Shown here one piece after another: positions 6,262-6,844 of a stretch of DNA of 6,844 nt. This DNA is from Lachnospiraceae bacterium. Lineage in GTDB: Bacteria > Bacillota > Clostridia > Lachnospirales > Lachnospiraceae. The stretch is taken from assembly GCA_017961385.1 (NCBI GenBank), contig JAGCXJ010000300.1, positions 1 to 6,844 on the forward strand, read 5' to 3'. The notes beneath the pieces are model-generated. The model was not told the origin of the DNA. It worked only from the letters and a program-made list of their open reading frames with translations, and did not search any database. Position numbers and translations under genes: made by a program. Each line of letters begins with the position of its first letter. Positions within the stretch are counted from its first letter, which is position 1.

Positions 6262-6844
6262 ATGAATCAGGAACTTGAATTTGCAAAGAAAATTGAAGAG
6301 ATAAGAGAAACAGCCGCACTTCAGGGAAATGTCTTAACAAGTAAACAGGTAGAAGAAGCGTTTGCACAGATCGGAATGAAAAGCGAGCAGCTAGGACCTG
6401 TTTATGATTATTTAAAGACAAAGAAGATAGGCATAGATGAAAAGATCGATCCGAATGAATATCTTACAGAAGAAGAGATCGATTATGTTGCAATGTATAC
6501 GGAGAGCTTAGCTGATCTTCCGATCTTGAATGACGGAGAAAAGCGTGCTCTTTATATGGCTGCGATGAACGGAGAAGTTCAGGCAAAGAAGAGACTCATC
6601 GAGCATATGCTTATTGATGTGGTTGATATGGCAAAGCTCTATACCGGACAGGGAGTTTTCATCGAAGATCTGATAGGCGAGGGCAACGTGGCTCTCACCT
6701 TGGGTGTTGAAATGCTTGGAGCACTTGAAGAACCTGATGAGGTGCCGGGAATGCTGGCAAAAATGGCGATGGATGCCATGGAAGAGCTGATAAGCGAAGA
6801 AGCGAGCAATAAAAGACCTGATGATAAACTGGTAGACAAGGTCA
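6262..6844 (+). CDS. Sigma-70-like protein, N-terminal part (3' end outside window)
   Basis: The frame is open from ATG 6262 to the window edge (194 codons visible). AAGGAAA at 6252-6258 overlaps the rhomboid gene's stop and lies about 4 bases before the ATG; the gap between genes is 8 bases. The order of segments follows primary sigma factors: a region 1.1-like stretch (about 21-63, LTSKQVEEAFAQIG then a Q-x-x-x-V-Y-D-Y-L pattern), a region 1.2-like stretch (DYVAMYTESLADLPILN, 74-90), then region 2.1-2.2 (AKKRLIEHMLIDVVDMAKLY at 108-127 and GVFIEDLIGEGNVALTLGVE at 131-150), matching the sigma DLIQEGNIGLMKAVE core-binding helix. After residue 152 the match decays: the YATWWIRQAI helix that melts the -10 element is replaced by an acidic, methionine-rich segment without tryptophan or tyrosine (about 161-180). 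It may bind core polymerase without normal promoter melting. The remainder, including regions 3 and 4, cannot be judged. Confidence 0.75.
   Translation, partial: MNQELEFAKKIEEIRETAALQGNVLTSKQVEEAFAQIGMKSEQLGPVYDYLKTKKIGIDEKIDPNEYLTEEEIDYVAMYTESLADLPILNDGEKRALYMAAMNGEVQAKKRLIEHMLIDVVDMAKLYTGQGVFIEDLIGEGNVALTLGVEMLGALEEPDEVPGMLAKMAMDAMEELISEEASNKRPDDKLVDKV

Noticed and set aside
6639..6839. Ser-rich minus-strand open frame near the right edge
   Set aside because: It is antisense to the sigma-like gene, low in complexity, and has no ribosome binding site.

Overview
The window looks like chromosomal DNA of a low-to-moderate GC Gram-positive anaerobe of the class Clostridia, most likely Lachnospiraceae (Butyrivibrio-like). 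This is inferred from strong GGAGG-type ribosome binding sites, TATAAT-type promoters with TG extensions, AT-rich spacers and the protein styles present. No rRNA or other marker gene is available to fix the taxon, and I see no tRNA, CRISPR array, insertion sequence or phage gene.

Layout. (1) Bases 1-528 (+) hold the 3' end of a gene that begins outside the window. It may be the extracytoplasmic tail of an ABC-2 type permease, but this is uncertain. (2) A long G/C-plus-T hairpin at 533-566 separates it from a convergent pair on the minus strand and can serve as terminator for both sides. (3) The minus-strand pair is a TrpB2-type, PLP-dependent tryptophan synthase beta-like enzyme (580-1944) and, upstream of it, an AraC-family regulator (2018-2741/2743). 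The enzyme gene has its own extended -10 promoter in the 73-base gap. (4) A 159-base divergent control region (2744-2902) carries back-to-back promoters, a 12-base palindrome and a small hairpin. (5) From 2903 to the right edge, four plus-strand genes are packed with junctions of -1, 16 and 8 bases and look like one operon.

The operon is the most interesting part. It encodes, in order: a HerA/YjgR-like (DUF853) P-loop ATPase; a membrane-anchored J-domain protein with an intact HPD motif and a TSP3/EF-hand-like calcium loop; a rhomboid-fold membrane protein that appears to lack the catalytic Ser/His dyad and ends in a Cys/His-rich probable zinc-binding tail; and a truncated-by-window protein resembling the N-terminal half of a primary sigma factor (regions 1.1, 1.2 and the core-binding part of 2), in which the aromatic -10 melting residues are not visible. 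A working inference is a membrane-associated ATPase/chaperone/pseudoprotease module co-expressed with an RNA polymerase-binding protein. The individual family calls are fairly well supported by motifs; the joint function is not known to me and is only inferred from gene order.
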